Notes under the pieces: model-generated
What the model was told of the DNA's origin: nothing
Database searches by the model: none
The model's input: only the letters and a program-made list of their open reading frames with translations
Position numbers and translations under genes: made by a program
Assembly: GCA_018873225.1 (NCBI GenBank)
Contig: JAEILZ010000009.1
Location: 2,533,501 to 2,597,500, forward strand
DNA length: 64,000 nucleotides
From: [Phialemoniopsis] sp. UDSM-2020
Taxonomy: Eukaryota; Ascomycota; Sordariomycetes; Thyridiales; Thyridiaceae
Reading direction: 5' to 3'
Part shown: in pieces, positions 1 to 12,146 of the stretch
Position numbering within the stretch: position 1 is the first letter of the stretch
Layout of the letters: every line of letters begins with the position of its first letter

Positions 1-1304
1 TGCTGATGCACGCGGACGTGACGTTGATGATGAGGATGGCCGTCATGATGGACGTGCCCGCGTGACTCTGCGTCACGTTGTAAAACGCCTGAATGAACGG
101 GTACCCCGTCGGGCTGTCGATGATGTCGAGCACGTCGCCCATGGTGAAGCAGAACGTAATCACCATGACCCAGCCCATGGTGCCGTTGACCCCCGCGGCC
201 CACATGATGGCGCGCGGCAGCACGATCGACGCGTCCTTGATCTCCTCGGACATGTGGACGGCCGAGTCGGCGCCGATGAGCGTGTACACGGGCGACAGCA
301 GCCCCACCATGAACGCGAGCCCGGTAGTGGACCAGCCTCCCAGGTTGAGGAACTCTGTAAACACGAACGAGGCCGAGTTGCGCGGCGCCAGGGTCCATAA
401 GGGCACGAGGACGGCGAAGAAGCCGAGGATGTGGACGATGAGGACCATGCCCTCGACCATGGGCAGGCGGCGCGCGAGAAAGGTGTTAAAGACGATGCAA
501 AAGGCCGTGATGGCGATGACGAGCAAGGTGCCGTGCCAGGCCTCGAAGGCGTACGAGTCGCCAAGGTTGAGGACGAGGAGGCCCTGGATCATGGTCCCCG
601 CGAGGAAGGCGAGGGAGGCGAGGCCGACTTGCCAGCCCAGGACGGAGATCCAGCCTTTTCACGGTTGACTCGGGTTAGAGGGGCAATGGTGGATCAGAGG
701 TTCAGAGAACTTACCAACGATGTAGCTTGTGAATCTCTGTGCACTTCTTGGAGCGAATTCTGAGATCCAGTGGTACTGGCCTCCAGAGGTAGGAGCCCTT
801 TGATGCGCTCAAGTTAGCTGTCTTGCTGGACAAGGCCCGAATGGTGATCTCCTTACATTGACGCCATCTCAGCGATGGAAGCAAAGACCATCATGTAGCC
901 GAGCCAGACGAATAAGTAGCCCCAGACAAGACCGGCAGGGCCACCATTCGCGAGTCCAAACACATTGGTCCTAGTACAAGTCAGAGGGTCTACTCTAACA
1001 ATGGGGACAGTGCTGGTCACTCACATCAGCGAGATCTCCCAAGTGCTCATCAGAGTACACGCAAAGCCTAGAGTGGAGATGAAGCGAAAGTTCCGCTGAT
1101 ACACGTGTTAGCATGGCACAATGAGCTGCCCGGGACACAAGGACATACGTTGAGCTGCTGAGTTCTTCCCAGCATGCGCATGTCGTGCTCGTCGGCTTGA
1201 GTGCCGCCGAGCTTGGACATGTCCTTGAGCTCGAACCCATCTTCAAGATGGTCCTGGCTACTGGTGGCCTGAATGGTCAAGTCTTTACTTGCGCTTCTAG
1301 ACAT
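1..1304 (-). CDS. Amino-acid/GABA/choline-type permease (APC family), 3' end cut by window edge
   Basis: Integral plasma-membrane permease of the APC superfamily, probably taking up GABA, choline or amino acids. Exons read 1304-1149, 1095-1025, 970-857, 797-715 and 654 to beyond base 1; all junctions keep phase. The N-terminus carries the acidic stretch ending DMRMLGRTQQLN, then RNFRFISTLGFACTLMSTWE and the APSGGQYHW-like motif (here APTSGGQYHW), both typical of fungal GABA/choline permeases. Later helices include LVWGYLFVWLGYMMVFAS. The start is the ATG at 1304, 5 bp before an in-frame break. The last helices and C-terminus lie outside the window. Substrate cannot be assigned from sequence; the family call is firm. 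Confidence 0.88.
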
Positions 1305-3881
1305 CGTTGTGTTGTGTCTGGAGGATTCTTTCGTGTATCACAACAGCGCGGGGGTCTTTTGATGGGTTCTGGGACAAAGTAAGGTGAAGGAAAGAAGTTG
1401 TTACAGAGTTTGATCGAGGTACAAAGGAGAGGACGTTGTCGATGAGTTGGAAGAGGATCGGAGAGCAAGAAGAATGAAGGCCCGGGACGAGGTGGGTTAA
1501 ACACGCTCTTGACTCACGGGCAGCGGCGTGGAATTTCAGATGCTGTCTCTACCCCTTCAAAATGCCCGTGTCATGGCGAGGCTCAAGGACAACGCTATAT
1601 GAGACCCGAGAGACAGGGCAGGCGCCATGGAACTTTGTTCTGGGACAGGCTAGCGAGCCCACGAGTTCCTGGACGGGGCAGCTTGGCTGGTCCAGATGGA
1701 ATGGGATGGGATCCCAAGTCAGATCTAACAAAGACTAGTCCCTGAAGGCCCAAGACTGTTTTGGGCTTGGAAAGCAACGTTTTGGTAATCTTTGCTTATC
1801 CCTTTGCAAAGTTTGACAGCTTGGTTGGACGGCAGTTCATGACGATGGATCTTCGATGCGTGTGGCTTATGATTCGGGCGCCATGATGAGGGGTTCTCGC
1901 AGGATCAAAATGATCATCCCCTAGCAAGGGGATACGATCCAGAATTGAGATATGATGAGTGCTATCGAAGCAAACCCGAAAGCACGGGCAACGGTCCCGA
2001 AAGACACGGCAGGACATCAGAGGAGAACAGAAGAAAGCGAAGGCAAGACAATGTCGAAGGCAGGAAAGCACACTCTTACTGCACATTCCCGCTCGCCATG
2101 GGAATAAGCAACGTGGGAGCCAGTAACTATGCTGGACAAGACATTGTGGCTCGAAGCGGGATCCATGGTCAAAAGAAGCAAAGCTGCAACACAACACTCC
2201 TTCATTGCGCCTAGCCAACATCCGGCAACAAGCTTACCAACCACGCCAACATGGGAAGACCGCGTGTTTTAGGTGGAAATTACACGGCTTCTGCTCTGGG
2301 TTTCTGGAATCCTTTCAAAGGGAGACAGGAACAGAGAGAGTTTGGCATGTCTGGATGTTCAGCTTGCTCCTCTCCCATGGCCAGCCCCACAAAGCAATGC
2401 AACCACCTTGCGCGGGATCTGCGGGCCAAACCGTGGATCCGGACCAGTCGCCGCCATGATCGGTCATCCCTTGCCGCGTCTTGGACACGGCACATCGCGC
2501 GCTAGGGCTGGGTCCGCCGTCCCAGCCCTGGAACGGTTTCGTACGCTGTTATTGGATGCCAGGACAAGGGACAGGGATAACGCGGGCTCGGAGACACGGC
2601 AGACTGGTTCATGGTCATAAATTTTCCCTTTCCCAGCCAGAGGAATCGCTTGCTTCCAAGACCAGCACGACTTGATGACGAGCATGCTGAGGGCTGAAGT
2701 GGCAAATGAGGAGGCGCGAGACATGGATCGGATGAACACAGCTGGAGATGAAACCATCAAACGTGAAGAGCAAGAGGGGATGGAAGAAAGACAAAAGTCT
2801 TTTCTCCCGACCTGATCGTCTAGGACTAGCCGATTCCGAGATAGCGGCCGTTATCTGTTATTGGACTATCCAGAAGATCCGGAGATGGCGTCTGAAGGAC
2901 GCAAGGAGGATTGAATATTCTTCGGCACTTACTTGACCTTATCCGCTTTTGGTCATTGGAAAAGGAAAAGGCCCAGTTTTTCCTCTTCCGAGGAATGAAG
3001 GTCTCCTTCTGACCACCAATAACTTCCTCAGCCTGCGACACATATCTGAGTTTGGAAGCAATTTGCTTTCCGTCTCCACGCTTGTCTCACTCGTGCCCTG
3101 GGAACGCCCAGCAAGACGGCGAAAGGACCTACTCTGGGACAGGGAACAAAAAAATGATTTTGTCGTCTTATGCAACTCTAAACAAGGGCGCTGGGGTAAG
3201 GAATCTCGCCATGGCTCTGCGGGACCTGCGGAACAAGGCTCGTATTTTTTAGTTGAAACCCTCGAATATCTACCTCCTACCAACGCGACAAAGCCTTCAG
3301 TCGCGGCCGTTAGAATCCGGGTACTGATATCACATTCCTTCTTAGCGTCCCCGAAATGTGCATCATGCTGTCTCGTATTTGCTTTTTCCTGTGGTAACCC
3401 AAGGAAGAAGTAACGGGCGGTGAAGAGACCAGGCCACCCCTTTTGCCCTCGCTCATCGTCACACAGACATGCACGACAACTCACAGACCACACAGACATT
3501 GCTGATGCGCCCGCTGGCAACCCACCCAGCTGTGGTGAGCGGGATCTCCCACAGGGAAACTGCTGCATGGGTGATCATTCATCAATCCCATACGGAGTAG
3601 GGCTGTCTCGGGTGAAGTTGTCAGGATTGCTTTTCCCAGAGCGCAGCACCCACGGCTCCGCCTGCCCAATATCGGGAGCGGAACTGGGCAGACGCAGGAA
3701 GAGGAATGGCGGAGGGCAGGATCGTCGGCCAGTGCTTGATATAATATTCACTGCAGCACCTCGACACCATTTGAGCTCCGCGAAATGCGTCCTTGATGAC
3801 CCTAACCTGCGGTAATTCTCTCGCAAGAACGTGTAGGCGGCAGATTTAACTAGTACAGCGAACCGGTCGACGAAGAATTAG
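1305..3881. other. Long intergenic region, no gene recognised
   Basis: This 2.6-kb stretch separates two divergently transcribed genes and should hold both promoters. Several open frames of 60-210 codons occur (the longest on the minus strand at 2939-3568), but none shows a recognisable family, plausible intron structure or bias typical of the neighbours. A short palindrome, CCCCTAGCAAGGGG, lies near 1918. No transposon ends were seen. Confidence 0.5.
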
Positions 3882-5367
3882 ATGGACGCGAGCTCAACCG
3901 AGCCGGGCAGCGGCCTGCACGCAGGCCAGTCGCCGCCTCTCACACACATCACCCCTACGAACCAGAGCGGCGTCGTCCTCATTGCCACTGCCCTGGCGCT
4001 GGTCTTCGCCATTGTCTCGCTGCTAATCCGCTTATTCATCCGCTTCCAATTCCGGGCAGACTTTGCCAAGGACGATGTCTTGTCCTTCTCCTCCATGGTC
4101 AGCAATACCAAGCCCGCCCTTCCTAGCCTAGACCAAGGCCCACGACTAGGTCCCGCGCCTCGATACGCTAACACTGCTTGTAGATCTTTGCCCTGATCCA
4201 GGCCGGCTTGGTGTTTGGGCAGGTATCAAGGGGTTTTGGAAAGACGATACTAGACTTGTCTGCGTGGGACAATGCGGAATGGCAAAAGGTTTGCACTATC
4301 TCTTCAAAAATTCTCTCCCTGATTTCAATACTGATTCCTTCTTCGTGAGCAGCATGCCTATGTCAGCGAGATGTTCTACATCATCACCATGTGGATCACG
4401 AAATGTGCGGGCGCATGTCTGTTTCTACGCTTGTCTCCCAGTCGAACGCACATCAGATCCTCCCAAGCAGTCCTCGTCGTATCGTCGCTGTTCGCCATCA
4501 CGTCGATATTCATGTTGGCTTTGCGCTGTGATCTGAAGCATCCGTGGATCTATGTTGACCAACGATGCGACGGCTTGGTATATTTACCAGTATTCGTTGT
4601 ACTTGCCTGCCGGACTAATATCTCATTCAGTACACAAGATGGCAAGCCATCACGGCATTTGATGTTCTCACGGAGCTAGGGCTGTTCGCCATCGCCTTGC
4701 ACATGGTGCAAGGTCTCTTTGTGTCACTGGGAAAGAAGGCTGTCGTGCTATTCGCATTTGCACTTCGGCTTGGGTAAGTAATATTTGGTCTTCCACCTTT
4801 TGTGCCGACACTGACCATTACTCTTGTAGTGTTATTGCACCATCCATCATGCGGTTGAACTATCTGGGCTTTGCCCTTGCCAGCCCAGATCCTTCTCTTG
4901 ACGGCGTACTAGCAGTTGTGTGTACTCAAATCGAGATCTGTTACGCCATCGTCGCCACGACCACCCCATGTCTACGCCCATTCATGTCCGCTTTAAACAC
5001 CGGATACGGAGGTCCGGGTCCTATTCCGACTCCGAAGGGATCGAAGGCATCAGGTTCCGGTAATGACTACAATCTGACGCCCGTATCTGGCCACAGCGGG
5101 AGGCCTCCCAAGCCAAAGCGGTTGTCCAGAATCGGCACGTTCGAGCTTGAAGAGAAGGATAGTCGTCCAATTCCCGAACTGCGCTGGGACAATACACAGT
5201 ACAATGTGGCCATCGAGACTGGTGAGCGGCCGAGAACGGGCCAGGAGATTGAGCCCTTGCCAGACCACGATCAAAATAGCCTGCAAAGCCATGACAGCAA
5301 GAGGATGATTATATCGAAGAATACTGAGTGGACTGTAGATTACGAGGATCAGAACAGGCGGATCTGA
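3882..5367 (+). CDS. Seven-helix integral membrane protein, fungal rhodopsin-like/SAT5-related family
   Basis: Predicted 408-residue membrane protein of the large fungal family annotated as rhodopsin-domain or integral membrane protein (related to the membrane part of PTH11-type receptors). Exons 3882-4097, 4184-4288, 4353-4577, 4631-4773 and 4830-5367 join in one frame. The first helix is near residues 27-48; further hydrophobic segments include FYIITMWITKCAGACLFLRL and AVLVVSSLFAITSIFMLAL. The helix motif ending CLRPFMSALNTGYGGPG before a polar cytoplasmic tail is diagnostic. The tail of about 120 residues is Ser/Pro/Lys-rich. The first donor (GTCAGC) is unusual, but the following exon is required by family alignment. 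Function is unknown; it is not a proven GPCR. Confidence 0.82.
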
Positions 5368-5814
5368 CTTTCCTGGCCCTGCCTTTCCAGATACCCAAAT
5401 CTGAATTCACGCATTCTTCTAGCTTAGACAAATAATACCTTTAGTGATAGCGATCCCTTCAATTGAATGAATCACTTGGCGCGTCACCTGCTCCTAACAT
5501 TGCGAGTTGTCTGTCATGATATCCAAGCTGATGTCTTGTATTCGCTGCAAAGCCGTGAGGTAGACGACTGACGCATGAATACAGAGGCTAGGTAGAGATT
5601 TCCCAACAAGTGTCATCAATGATGTATCTGGGTTGCCAAAGTCGGAGCTTCTCCTCAATTCTAGCACTGTTATCCGGGTTCGAAGTACATAGACTAAAGG
5701 TAGAATATTGTGTAGCCGGTGTTCAATTTCAGTCCTTGCTCGATACAGAACATTTCTGGTCTCCTGTGGGAGAATGATAGAACTCTGACTTGTGCATGAT
5801 GCACATCTGGCCGT
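5368..5814. other. Convergent intergenic region
   Basis: Region between two converging genes; it should contain both 3' untranslated ends. It is AT-rich with poly-A-like AATAATA near 5430. No gene or repeat was seen. Confidence 0.5.
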
Positions 5815-7604
5815 CTAAGAGGTTCGGATGAGCTCATGCTTTAGTGTTGCGGCAGGATCCTGGGTCTCCCTGTCACCCCAGCTGGCATCCCACCCATTCG
5901 CAACCAGATACTCCTTCCAGATGCGGTCCTCATCCTCCAGATGCTTCTCACCATCTTGCACGACGAACCAGGCATTGAGCGCACCGAGGACAGCGAAGGC
6001 TGAGCCGACGAGGAACGCCACCTGATTGCCCTTGGCAGGATCGATATACGCACCCATGATCGCAGTGAATACCTAGCTACTGTCAACATTCATTCTTCTA
6101 GACTTGATGGTAGAGGGGGTCCTCCTTGTTACCTCTGTGCCAATGGCAGCACCTGCCTTGGAGAATGCCGCGATAAAGCCCATGGTGTGACCTCGCACCG
6201 AGGTGGGGAAGGGCTCGGTAGCCGTGATTACAACAGTACTACAAGGATTTTGATTAGTGCGGTTCAGACAACCTGTTGTGGCGATAGCGTACCTTCCGGG
6301 GCCGACTTCACCCAAAGTCAGGAAGATGCCGTAGAGGACGACAAATAGCGGGAAGATGCTCTGGATCTGGTCGCTTGCGCCGCCCAAGATGAATCCGAGA
6401 ACAGCCTGGAGCGTGTATCCGAGGGCCATGGTCTTTCTCCTGCCAATCTTATCCGACAAGTAGCCGCCGATGAACGGACCAGGGAGGTAGAACGAGTTGA
6501 TCAGGCAGCCCCACCCCAAGTTCTGAACGAGCGAGTTGGATGGGTTTCCTCGGGCGATAATGGTGGAGCTGAAGATGCCAAAGGGGATGGAGATCCAGTT
6601 GTACAAGAACCAGCTGACAATGGCACCGAGGAGACGGCGCCAGTACTTCTTGACGATCAGCACGTACGGGGTCTTTTGCTTTCGCAGCGCGGACTTGCGG
6701 TATGCCGTAGACACTCGCATTCGAAGGCGGAACCAGAAGATGGACATGGGAGGGATCGCGCCCAAGGCAAGGGCCAGTCGCCAGACGAGCTGGTAGTGCT
6801 CCGTCTTTTGATGGACGCACAGCAGCAAGAGCATGGGCACGAGGGCGCCGAAACAGTAGCCTAGTCCAGCGGAAAGATCTCCGATCAGTGCAAAGAGGAA
6901 GCCTCTGCGCTTGCGGAACGTGCCCGACTCATCAGAAGCCTCCAAAGCACCAGCGCCTGATATTCACAGTCAGTATCGCCATTCCGCGTCAAAGAACTAG
7001 ACAGAGCCTACCGGAAACAGGATATTCTCCGCCGGCACCAACGCCAGCCACGCCGCGCGCGACGACGAGCATCCACATGACGCCGAGCTGCGACGTTCCG
7101 TTGGATGCCGCGCTCATCGCGATACCGAGAAGCAGAACAAGCGTCGTGACGACGGCGCCGGTCTTTCGGCCGAGCTGATCGACAACGACGCCAAAACCAA
7201 TCATGCCGACGATCATGCCAATGAGGAAAGCGTTGGAGAGTCGGGAGCGCATCGAATCAGTTAGGGCATCCGGGTAGAGAGTCTTGAGCAGCAGCGTGAG
7301 ACTGCCAATCACGGCGGCATTACTGGAAAGAGGATGATTAGACAAATGTCGCGCATGGCGGGGGCGAAGAGCCAGAGACATACTATCCATCCGAACCCAG
7401 AGCAAGGCCTGAGAAAATCATCATGAGGTACACAGACACCTTGCTATAGACGGCAGGCTTGTCGCTCGACTCGAGGCCGGTGACAACCCCCGCCTCAAGC
7501 TCCTGGTTCTGGACATCTCCACCCTCGACCTTCTCCTTGCTCATGTCTTTGTCCTGGCCATGTTGGTCCACGGCTGGCGTCGGGGTGATCTCAAGATTGG
7601 ACAT
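5815..7604 (-). CDS. MFS glycerophosphodiester/phosphate-type transporter, GIT1-like
   Basis: Predicted 519-residue plasma-membrane transporter of the MFS phosphate:H+ symporter branch that includes yeast Git1 (518 residues), which imports glycerophosphoinositol. Exons 7604-7384, 7322-7012, 6956-6293, 6238-6133 and 6072-5815 join in phase. Family signatures are GLALGSDGYNAAVIGSL in helix 1, the loop VVVDQLGRKTGAV, the GGEYPVSGAGALEA segment spanning a splice junction, and the C-terminal part SVRGHTMGFIAAFSKAGAAIG. The end WFVVQDGEKHLEDEDRIWKE is also GIT1-like. A TATAAA box (minus strand, 7762-7767) lies about 155 bp upstream. It is divergent from the hydrolase at 8422. Exact substrate is inferred only from the family. 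Confidence 0.88.
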
Positions 7605-8421
7605 CGTTACAGTAGGTCATGCCAGAAATTGGTTTGTTTTCCTCGAATGTTTAGGAGAGTAAGCCGCGAGGGTATTTGTCGCAGACGGAGAGGATATGAT
7701 TTGCACCACCTTCATTGATCTACAATCATGTTTCTTCTTTCTATCATGCCACCCGGGTTACTTTATATGCCGAGTCAGGCATGTGCCGATCCCGTAAAGA
7801 ACGCAGCTCAAGTTATTCCCCGTCGAACCTGTTAGGCCTGTCCAACTGGTTCCTTAGTGCCTCGTGTCCATGGCCTGCACGCGACGCCGGTTCGCCAGCG
7901 GGCACTTGGCCGATAGGGACTGTGGGGTTGGTAGATGGGATTAACGTACGAGCTATGCCTTATTTGCACCTGTGTAAGCGTGGTAAGTTGCGAATAACTC
8001 GCAGTGTGGAGCCCCGTAAACTTGGCACCGGAGGATCGGCACCGTCTTGCGGTGCAAAATGACCGGAGCCGGTTAGTGGGTGCCCTGAAGCGAGCAGGGG
8101 ATGTCCGGTTAGCCTCCACCGCCGTCGGTTTTGGCGCAGTGGATCCCGTCGGCATGTTGTTCGAGGTCGAATTACCCGATCAGCGTCTTTCCGCACCCGT
8201 TGGTTCCATTCCACCTGCCCAGCTCGGTATCCCGGCATGATACTCCGTACATGTGGATGTCGGGTCTTTCCCCGAAACCGGCAGTTAAAAGCGCAAAAGT
8301 CTGTGAGAGGGATCGTACTTCTACAGCAACGTCATACCAAGACGGCGTTGGCTAGACGAGACATTCAAAGTTGTGAAGCTCTGCACCGTCCCGGAACACC
8401 ATCCTCAGACCGCCGTCCGCC
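7605..8421. promoter_or_regulatory. Divergent promoter region between GIT1-like carrier and CocE-like hydrolase
   Basis: This 817-bp spacer must drive both flanking genes. It holds a TATAAA on the minus strand at 7762-7767 and a TTATTCCCC tract near 7814. No coding sequence is convincing; open frames here lack family features. Confidence 0.45.
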
Positions 8422-10422
8422 ATGCAGCTCTCACCAGTGCAGACGCTCTACCACGAGCCCATCACCTTGAGTGATGGGACCGTCCTCTCGACCATGATAT
8501 GGCTCCCCGAGGACGCCAAGGCCAACCCAGTCCCTGCGATCCTGGAGTATCTGCCGTACCGCAAGCGAGATATGACCGCCGTCCGCGACGCCACGAACCA
8601 CCCATACGTCGCAGGCCACGGCTACGCTTGCGTGCGCGTGGACATGCGCGGCACGGGCGACTCCCAGGGCATCATCCTGGGAGAGTACCTCAAGCAGGAG
8701 CAGGACGACGCGCTGGAGGTCCTGAAGTGGATCGCCGCGCAGGAATGGTGCACCGGCTCGATTGGCATGATCGGCATCTCCTGGGGCGGCTTCAACGGCC
8801 TGCAGGTCGCGGCGCGCCGGCCGTCCGAGCTCAAGGCCGTCATCTCGATGTGCTCGACGGACGACCGCTACGCCGACGACATTCACTTCATGGGCGGCTG
8901 CATCCTGACGGAGAACTTCACGTGGGCGGCCTCCATGTTGGCCATCAACTCCTGCCCGCCGGATCCGGCTGTTGTCGGTGACCAGTGGAAGGAACTGTGG
9001 CTCCAGCGCCTGGAATCTGGCGGGTTCTTTGCCAAGGAGTGGCATGAGCACCAGCGCCGGGACGAGCTCTGGAAGCACGCCTCCATCAACGAGGACTACA
9101 GCTCGGTCCAATGCCCTGTCTACCTAGTGGGTGGCTGGATGGACCCTTACACCAACACAATCTTCAGAATGCTGGACAACCTAGAGTGTCCGAAGAAGGG
9201 TCTCGTTGGGCCTTGGGGCCACAAATACCCCAACTTTGCGAAGCCGGGCCCCCAGATCGGATTCTTGCAAGAGTCTATCCGCTGGTGGGACAAGTGGCTC
9301 AAGGGCAAGGACACGGGTATCATGGAGGAACCTATGCTCCGGGCCTATCTGCAGGACACGGACAAGCCAGCTGCCTTCGTCAAGGAGCGTCCAGGCACCT
9401 GGGTTGCAGAGGCCGGGTGGTCTGACGCTGAGCGTCCAACGCGGACGTTGGGCCTTGCACCTGGCAAACTGACTGAGGGAGCTGCAGCAAGTGCCGAGAA
9501 GATCGGGATATGCTCTCCTCAGACTGTTGGCTTCGCAGGCGGCAGGTGGCTCGTCTTTGGTGTGGAAGGCGAGGGCCCAGTAGATCAGCGCCAGGAAGCC
9601 GGAGGCAGTCTCATCTTTGACACGGAGCCGTTGACCAAGTCTCTGAACCTTCTCGGTGCTCCAATTTTGAAGGTGCGCGTTGCCAGCGACAAGCCCAATG
9701 CTTTACTAGCAGCAACGATCTCGGAAGTCTTGCCTAGCGGCGCAGTGACCAGGGTGTCTTATGGCTTGCTCAACCTGACACATCGAGATGGCCACGAGGA
9801 TCTTAAGCCTCTCGAGCCCGGTCGCTTCTACGATATCACCCTCAAGCTCAATCATTTGGGACAACGCGTCAGCCCCGGCAGCCGCCTCCGCCTTGCCCTG
9901 TCATCTACCTATTTCCCCATCGTTTGGCCATCTCCCGAGGCCACCACTCTCACGATCGACTGCGCCCATAGCAGCATCGATATGCCGATACGGCACAACA
10001 GTCCTCTGGACTCTGAGCTCAAGCCATTCCGACCGGCGGTCAACGGAACCCTGGATCAGACCGAGCTGCGCCCAGCAAAGCACAGCAACCTCGTCAAGCA
10101 GGACTGGGACTCTGGCGAGACTTCTCTGCACCTGGACTGGGATGACGGCATGTACAAGGTGACGGAAACGGGCTGGATCTACGGCTGGACGACGGAGACC
10201 ATCATCGGCGTGAAGCCCGACGACCCGCTGTCGGCGCGTGTGGAGCAGTCGTTTGATAGGGATTTCGAGCGCGATGGAGTCACAATGAAGATCAGGGGTT
10301 GGACCAAGATGATGATGACGGCTACAGACATGCTGATCACTGCGCGGGTGGATGCGTGGGAGTCGGGCAAGGCGGTGTTCGGACGCGACTATTCGTTTAC
10401 CGTTCCTCGTGATCACGTTTAA
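8422..10422 (+). CDS. CocE/NonD-type hydrolase (X-Pro dipeptidyl-peptidase S15 family)
   Basis: Intronless 666-residue serine hydrolase of the cocaine-esterase/X-Pro dipeptidyl-peptidase family, cleaving esters or acyl bonds. The N-terminal alpha/beta-hydrolase half has the nucleophile elbow GISWGG with Ser120, an Asp in VGGWMDPYTN (Asp241) and a His in GPWGHKYP (His267), a complete triad. The family signature EYLPYRKRD is at 43-50 and RVDMRGTGDSQG at 72-83. The C-terminal half (about 340-660) is the beta-rich XPP C-terminal domain. No signal peptide is seen, so it is probably cytosolic. The length matches bacterial relatives, and the gene lacks introns while its neighbours have several. Natural substrate unknown; the family is certain. 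Confidence 0.92.
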   Translation: MQLSPVQTLYHEPITLSDGTVLSTMIWLPEDAKANPVPAILEYLPYRKRDMTAVRDATNHPYVAGHGYACVRVDMRGTGDSQGIILGEYLKQEQDDALEVLKWIAAQEWCTGSIGMIGISWGGFNGLQVAARRPSELKAVISMCSTDDRYADDIHFMGGCILTENFTWAASMLAINSCPPDPAVVGDQWKELWLQRLESGGFFAKEWHEHQRRDELWKHASINEDYSSVQCPVYLVGGWMDPYTNTIFRMLDNLECPKKGLVGPWGHKYPNFAKPGPQIGFLQESIRWWDKWLKGKDTGIMEEPMLRAYLQDTDKPAAFVKERPGTWVAEAGWSDAERPTRTLGLAPGKLTEGAAASAEKIGICSPQTVGFAGGRWLVFGVEGEGPVDQRQEAGGSLIFDTEPLTKSLNLLGAPILKVRVASDKPNALLAATISEVLPSGAVTRVSYGLLNLTHRDGHEDLKPLEPGRFYDITLKLNHLGQRVSPGSRLRLALSSTYFPIVWPSPEATTLTIDCAHSSIDMPIRHNSPLDSELKPFRPAVNGTLDQTELRPAKHSNLVKQDWDSGETSLHLDWDDGMYKVTETGWIYGWTTETIIGVKPDDPLSARVEQSFDRDFERDGVTMKIRGWTKMMMTATDMLITARVDAWESGKAVFGRDYSFTVPRDHV

Positions 10423-10656
10423 GTAAGCCAATTGAGTATCGGATAGGGCAACGTCTTGTGTGTCCAACAAGTCACAGACAGAAAATTGGGTCTTTCGAGG
10501 CGATCGGGCAAAAGGACGACTGGCGGGACAGATGGCATCCAGGATTTTAGGAATAGGGTACATGATGAGCTCTGCTTACAGACAACCTTGCTACATAATG
10601 GTACAAATACCTACGGCCGCAACTGGATTGGATTCAAATCAGCTCAATATGTCCTC

Positions 10657-12146
10657 TCAAGTAGAAACGCAATAACGACATTGCTCACCTGCACCTATAA
10701 TGGCTGGAATCGAAGCAATCAGCATTTCTTGTTCGAAGGACTTTTCTTTGAGTTGGGTTACGGTCGTCTCAGTTGCCTTGACCTCAGTTTGCTTCTGAGC
10801 AATCGCCTCGTCATACGAGGGCGGCGATGTTTCTTTTCGTCCATGACTGGAAGGCCGAGATGGCTCTTCAGTAGCATTGCGCTTCTTCTCCCGCAGTTTG
10901 GCGACTTCATCCTTCAGGGCGGCCAGCTGAGCTTCCTGAGCGGCTAACTGTGTTTGGGACTCTAGCTGTGTCCTCTGGAGTCGCTGATGCTGCACAAAAA
11001 ACGGTTAGTCTCCTTGAAACGGCAACATCATAAGATGGCGCGGTGTAGATCGACTCGATATGGTTGCGGACTTACCACTAATTCCTGCTCCTTCCTGGCT
11101 ATCTCGTCTGCACGTACAGCCATTTTCTTTCGTGTGTGTTCCATCGCTTTGATCACTCTCTCATTATCGGCTTTCATCTCAAGTAATGTGGCAGCATTGC
11201 TTTCGTCCGCATTCTTTAGCGCTGCCTTCAAGGAAGTTATCTCCGCTTTTGCTTCGGCCAATTTTTGCCAAGCGGAATCAACGACAACCTGCCCTGCAGA
11301 AGTCTTCTCCAACTTCCGTCCCTCATCAACTAATTCCCTCTGTATGGCGAGTGGCACCGAAGGTCTCCTCCGACTGTGTATGAGATGCGTCACGATTTGC
11401 AGTGCTGAAACCTTGCCCCTGTCATGTCGAAGCATCTCGGCACCACCGGTCATGATCGAACCGAAAAAGATGTCGCGCGTGGCAAGCTCATGTTCACGAT
11501 CATAGAGTATGGTACGAGACTGCGATGTAGATGTCCAGTGCGTAGTCGCCACAGCCACATTGGGAAAAAAGGCTTTCCCACAGAGCTGTTTTAGTATATC
11601 AATATTGCGTCGAGCAGACCCTGTAATTCGGTTCTCGGTGATAGAGTGCATGAACACAATGCCGTGTATGTGGACATTACGTGTGTAAGATGCTACTAGA
11701 TAGGCGGCCAGGGTCTGTAAGATTGCGGAATCTGGACGTTCTGCGTAGTTGGTGTCATCAAAGCTAAGTATTGTAGTTAGGCTGGTGAAACGTTCGTCCT
11801 AGGTATCGGGTCAACAGTCTTGAGGAAATGGGCATGGACTTACCCTGGTGTGTCGATTAGGTAAATAGTCTGGTCCCCGAGCTTGAAGTCACAGACGCCG
11901 ATTTGAGTCGTGCCTGCGAAAGGATGCTTAGGATTGATCATGGAACATGCAGTCAGGAAGTGAATACACACATGAGACCAGGTCATGTCCAATATCTACA
12001 TCTTGTCCGGTACACTGCGAGACGAACGTGCTCTTGCCTGAGCCTGTCACGCCCATCACCAAGATGAAGATAGCATTGGGCGCAGGCCTTTCGGCACCGG
12101 CGAAAGCGAGTAAATTTTCCACACGCTGATGGCCCGTTGTGTTCAT
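10657..12146 (-). CDS. P-loop GTPase (AIG1/GIMAP-like fungal G-domain protein) with coiled coil
   Basis: Predicted 421-residue GTPase. Exons 12146-11972, 11913-11844, 11763-11076 and 10989-10657 join in phase. The G domain has P-loop GVTGSGKST (32-40), switch-II DTPG (79-82) and a G4-like ATTHWT (154-159) in which the usual Asp is Thr. The segment PLAIQRELVDEGRKLEKTSAG precedes a long charged helical region predicted as coiled coil (about 225-350). A PPSY motif (367-370), a possible WW-domain ligand, lies in the tail. It is transcribed head-to-head with a paralogue at 12996, sharing the motif order and the CTT/CTS splice junction after the G1 exon. Fungal members have unknown function; a membrane or immune-type role is only an analogy to animal GIMAPs. 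Confidence 0.82.

Noticed and set aside
2939..3568. 209-codon minus-strand open frame in the first intergenic region
   Set aside because: No recognisable domain, odd composition, and no splice or promoter support; probably chance.
5670..5700. tRNA B-box-like GGTTCGAA
   Set aside because: No matching A-box or cloverleaf arms around it.
8431..9111. 226-codon frame antisense to the CocE-like gene
   Set aside because: GC-rich coding sequence of a certain gene produces this shadow; the residues show no family.
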